From: an uncultured Collinsella sp.
Lineage (GTDB): Bacteria; Actinomycetota; Coriobacteriia; Coriobacteriales; Coriobacteriaceae
DNA length: 7,247 bases
Assembly: GCA_902496845.1 (NCBI GenBank)
Contig: CABVCJ010000088.1
Location: 1-7,247, forward strand
Direction: 5' to 3'
This document shows, in pieces, positions 6,327 to 7,247 of this stretch. Every line of letters begins with the position of its first letter. Positions within the stretch are counted from its first letter, which is position 1. The position numbers and the translations under genes are program-made. The notes below the pieces were generated by a model, which was given only the letters and a program-made list of their open reading frames with translations, searched no databases and had not been told where the DNA came from.

Positions 6327-6751
6327 TAGGCTCGACCACGCAGCTCGATGCCTTGGATATCGTCGAAGTTGATGGCGATATCCCTGAGTTTGAGCAGCTT
6401 AAATGCGGGTAACACTTCGTCGAGAATGCCCGTGCGGCTACGATAGCCGTACATATCGTAATAGGTGACGCGCACCAGGTCGCCGCGTTTGAGGCCCTCG
6501 AGCTTTTTCGAAAGCTCGAGGGCTTTTTCTTCCGTGAGTTCGCATTTGGGCTCAACAGTGATCTCTTGTTTGCGCACGAGCTCGTAGTATCCCGTGAGGG
6601 CGGCAAAGGGCATAAACTGCGCGGCACGGCCGGCGCGGACGGCGCCGTTGGCGGTGAGCTTGGGATCGGCGGATCGACGTCTTCCCTCGGGGTCCGCTAG
6701 ACGTTCAAAAGGCGTCGGTGGCCGCATCGGCTGCTGTTGGGACTTAGGCAC
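6326..6751 (-). CDS. YolD-like family protein
   Basis: This 141-residue protein belongs to the YolD-like group, small partners commonly encoded beside Y-family (UmuC/UvrX-type) polymerases in Gram-positive bacteria and thought to act with them in DNA-damage tolerance. Family marks are RAAQFMPFAALTGYYELVRK at about 42-61, KLEGLKRGDLVRVTYYD at about 83-99 and the closing INFDDIQGIEL at about 127-137. The N-terminal 35 residues are Pro/Arg-rich and probably disordered. The start is GTG at 6751, with AGGAGG at 6757-6762 and 5 bases of spacing. The polymerase reading frame overlaps this start by 8 bases, so translation is probably coupled. The stop codon overlaps that of the convergent surface-protein gene. 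Codons for EKALELSKKLEGL also encode a strong plus-strand hairpin. Confidence 0.88.
   Translation of the reverse strand: MPKSQQQPMRPPTPFERLADPEGRRRSADPKLTANGAVRAGRAAQFMPFAALTGYYELVRKQEITVEPKCELTEEKALELSKKLEGLKRGDLVRVTYYDMYGYRSRTGILDEVLPAFKLLKLRDIAINFDDIQGIELRGRA
6494..6528 (+). terminator. Plus-strand intrinsic terminator embedded in the YolD-like gene
   Basis: GCCCTCGAGCTTT (6494-6506) and AAAGCTCGAGGGC (6511-6523) form a perfect 13-bp stem closed by a TTCG tetraloop and followed by TTTTT at 6524-6528. On the plus strand this is a textbook rho-independent terminator about 165 bases past the surface-protein stop. On the minus strand the hairpin lacks a trailing T-run, so it should not terminate the YolD-like mRNA itself. 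Confidence 0.8.
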
Positions 6752-7247
6752 GATGTCCTCCTACCTGATCGTTACGTTCGCGTGCAGTGGCGCCGGCGGT
6801 AAAGCTTAATCCCTTGACGAGTGCGTTTTTGCCGTACTTGCCCTTTACGGCCAGGACGGCGCGCGCCAGGTCGCGCTCGCGCTCATCGGCCTCGATATCG
6901 CTGAACAGATCGATGGTGGCAAATTCTTCGGGCATCAGATTGCCAAAGCCCAGATTGATGCGCTTGACCGGTCGCTTGGGGTCGACCGTCTGCGCCCAGA
7001 GCTCATCGAAATAGCCCATGATCTTCTTAAACGAATTGGTGCGCTCGGGCAGCTTGCGCGAGGCGTTGGAGTGTGCAAAGAGCGCGGCATAGCCACCGCG
7101 CGGCTTGCCACCGTGCTCGCCCACAAAGATGCCGTCAATTGCCTGAGCCTCTCGTACCAAACGCCGGCGTTCATCGTCGCGCTGAACGGGCTTGGGCGCG
7201 CGGGGCGCGAGCTCGGGGCCGGCGGTTGCGGCGGGCTCGATGCTCGA
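6744..7247 (-). CDS. Y-family DNA polymerase (UmuC/DinB/UvrX type), C-terminal part; 5' end outside window
   Basis: This is the C-terminal end, about 167 residues, of a translesion polymerase; the frame is open to the right edge and the catalytic palm is not visible. The segment SRKLPERTNSFKKIMGYF, then KRPVKRINLGFGNL, an IDLFSD stretch, VKGKYGKNALVKG and the final ARERNDQVGGHRA are characteristic of the little-finger (DNA-contacting) domain and tail of Gram-positive UvrX/UmuC-like enzymes. A TTG at 7160 could be taken as a start, but the frame continues upstream without a stop, so it is internal. The stretch nearest the edge is Ala/Pro-rich (PAATAGPELAPRAPKP) and looks like a flexible insert. 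The stop TAA lies inside the start region of the YolD-like gene, making one operon for damage tolerance. SOS control is plausible, but its promoter is outside the window. Confidence 0.9.
   Translation of the reverse strand, partial: SSIEPAATAGPELAPRAPKPVQRDDERRRLVREAQAIDGIFVGEHGGKPRGGYAALFAHSNASRKLPERTNSFKKIMGYFDELWAQTVDPKRPVKRINLGFGNLMPEEFATIDLFSDIEADERERDLARAVLAVKGKYGKNALVKGLSFTAGATARERNDQVGGHRA

Larger units (their letters stand above)
3834..6329 (+). pseudogene. Sortase-anchored secreted propeller-like surface protein, interrupted by one in-frame TAG
   Basis: Without the TAG at codon 232, this frame would encode an 831-residue cell-wall protein. A signal peptide (residues 1-25, RR then a hydrophobic run, cleavage after AHA) is followed by seven strand motifs of the type SY-G-LY-(I/V)GT near residues 90, 186, 249, 315, 387, 485 and 712, suggesting a seven-bladed beta-propeller. 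About 160 acidic, helical residues (517-678) are inserted before the last blade. A Pro/Gly/Thr/Ser-rich stalk (about 740-796), LPHAGD at 797-802, a membrane helix and RKRSRC complete a sortase signal. The start has GGGGAGG upstream. The amber codon lies between blades 2 and 3, and reading frame, composition and family features continue unchanged after it. A point nonsense mutation or a base-call error is likely. Without readthrough, a secreted 231-residue fragment lacking the anchor results; ATG 4578 has no ribosome site or signal peptide. Ligand and function are unknown. Confidence 0.8.

Noticed and set aside
4578..6329. Independent gene starting at ATG 4578 after the amber codon
   Set aside because: No ribosome site precedes the ATG and no signal peptide follows, although the product carries a sortase signal that requires export; it is the distal part of the interrupted gene.

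Overview
The window looks like chromosome of a Gram-positive, moderately high-GC gut actinobacterium, most likely class Coriobacteriia (Collinsella or a relative). This rests on GC-rich third codon positions, a flavodoxin/DUF3793 gene pair, a sortase-type surface protein, and a Y-family polymerase coupled to a YolD-like gene. The genus is an inference from remembered gene style and was not tested by a search.

Layout: (1) 2-1714 (+) is the end of a polar amino-acid ABC importer operon: a permease cut by the left edge, then its ATPase, closed by a strong hairpin terminator at 1740-1775 that can also serve the opposing operon. (2) 1832-3002 (-) is a two-gene operon, DUF3793 protein then short-chain flavodoxin, with a good sigma-70-type promoter at 3041-3068. 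(3) 3003-3176 is a divergent control region. On the plus side it carries a GC-tract inverted repeat resembling CsoR copper-repressor operators, just upstream of a small membrane-anchored protein with a heavy-metal-associated (HMA) domain (3177-3560). (4) 3561-3833 is an AT-rich leader without a gene but with palindromes. (5) 3834-6329 (+) encodes a large secreted, cell-wall-anchored protein: signal peptide, seven propeller-like strand motifs, a helical insert, a Pro/Gly/Thr-rich stalk and an LPHAG sorting signal. The frame is broken by one in-frame TAG at 4527-4529. (6) 6326-7247 (-) is a translesion-repair pair: the C-terminus of a Y-family DNA polymerase, cut by the right edge, overlapping a YolD-like gene.

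The most notable items are the single amber codon splitting an otherwise intact surface-protein frame; a perfect 13-bp UUCG hairpin with a T-run on the plus strand that lies wholly inside the opposing YolD-like gene, apparently the terminator of the surface-protein transcript; the CsoR-like operator in front of a protein joining a FeoB-associated-like N-terminus to an HMA domain; and a six-cysteine cluster in the DUF3793 protein. I saw no RNA genes, CRISPR arrays, insertion sequences or phage genes. There is no clear sign of a wholly new system. The flavodoxin/DUF3793/HMA block is best read as a metal-responsive redox and metal-handling neighbourhood.
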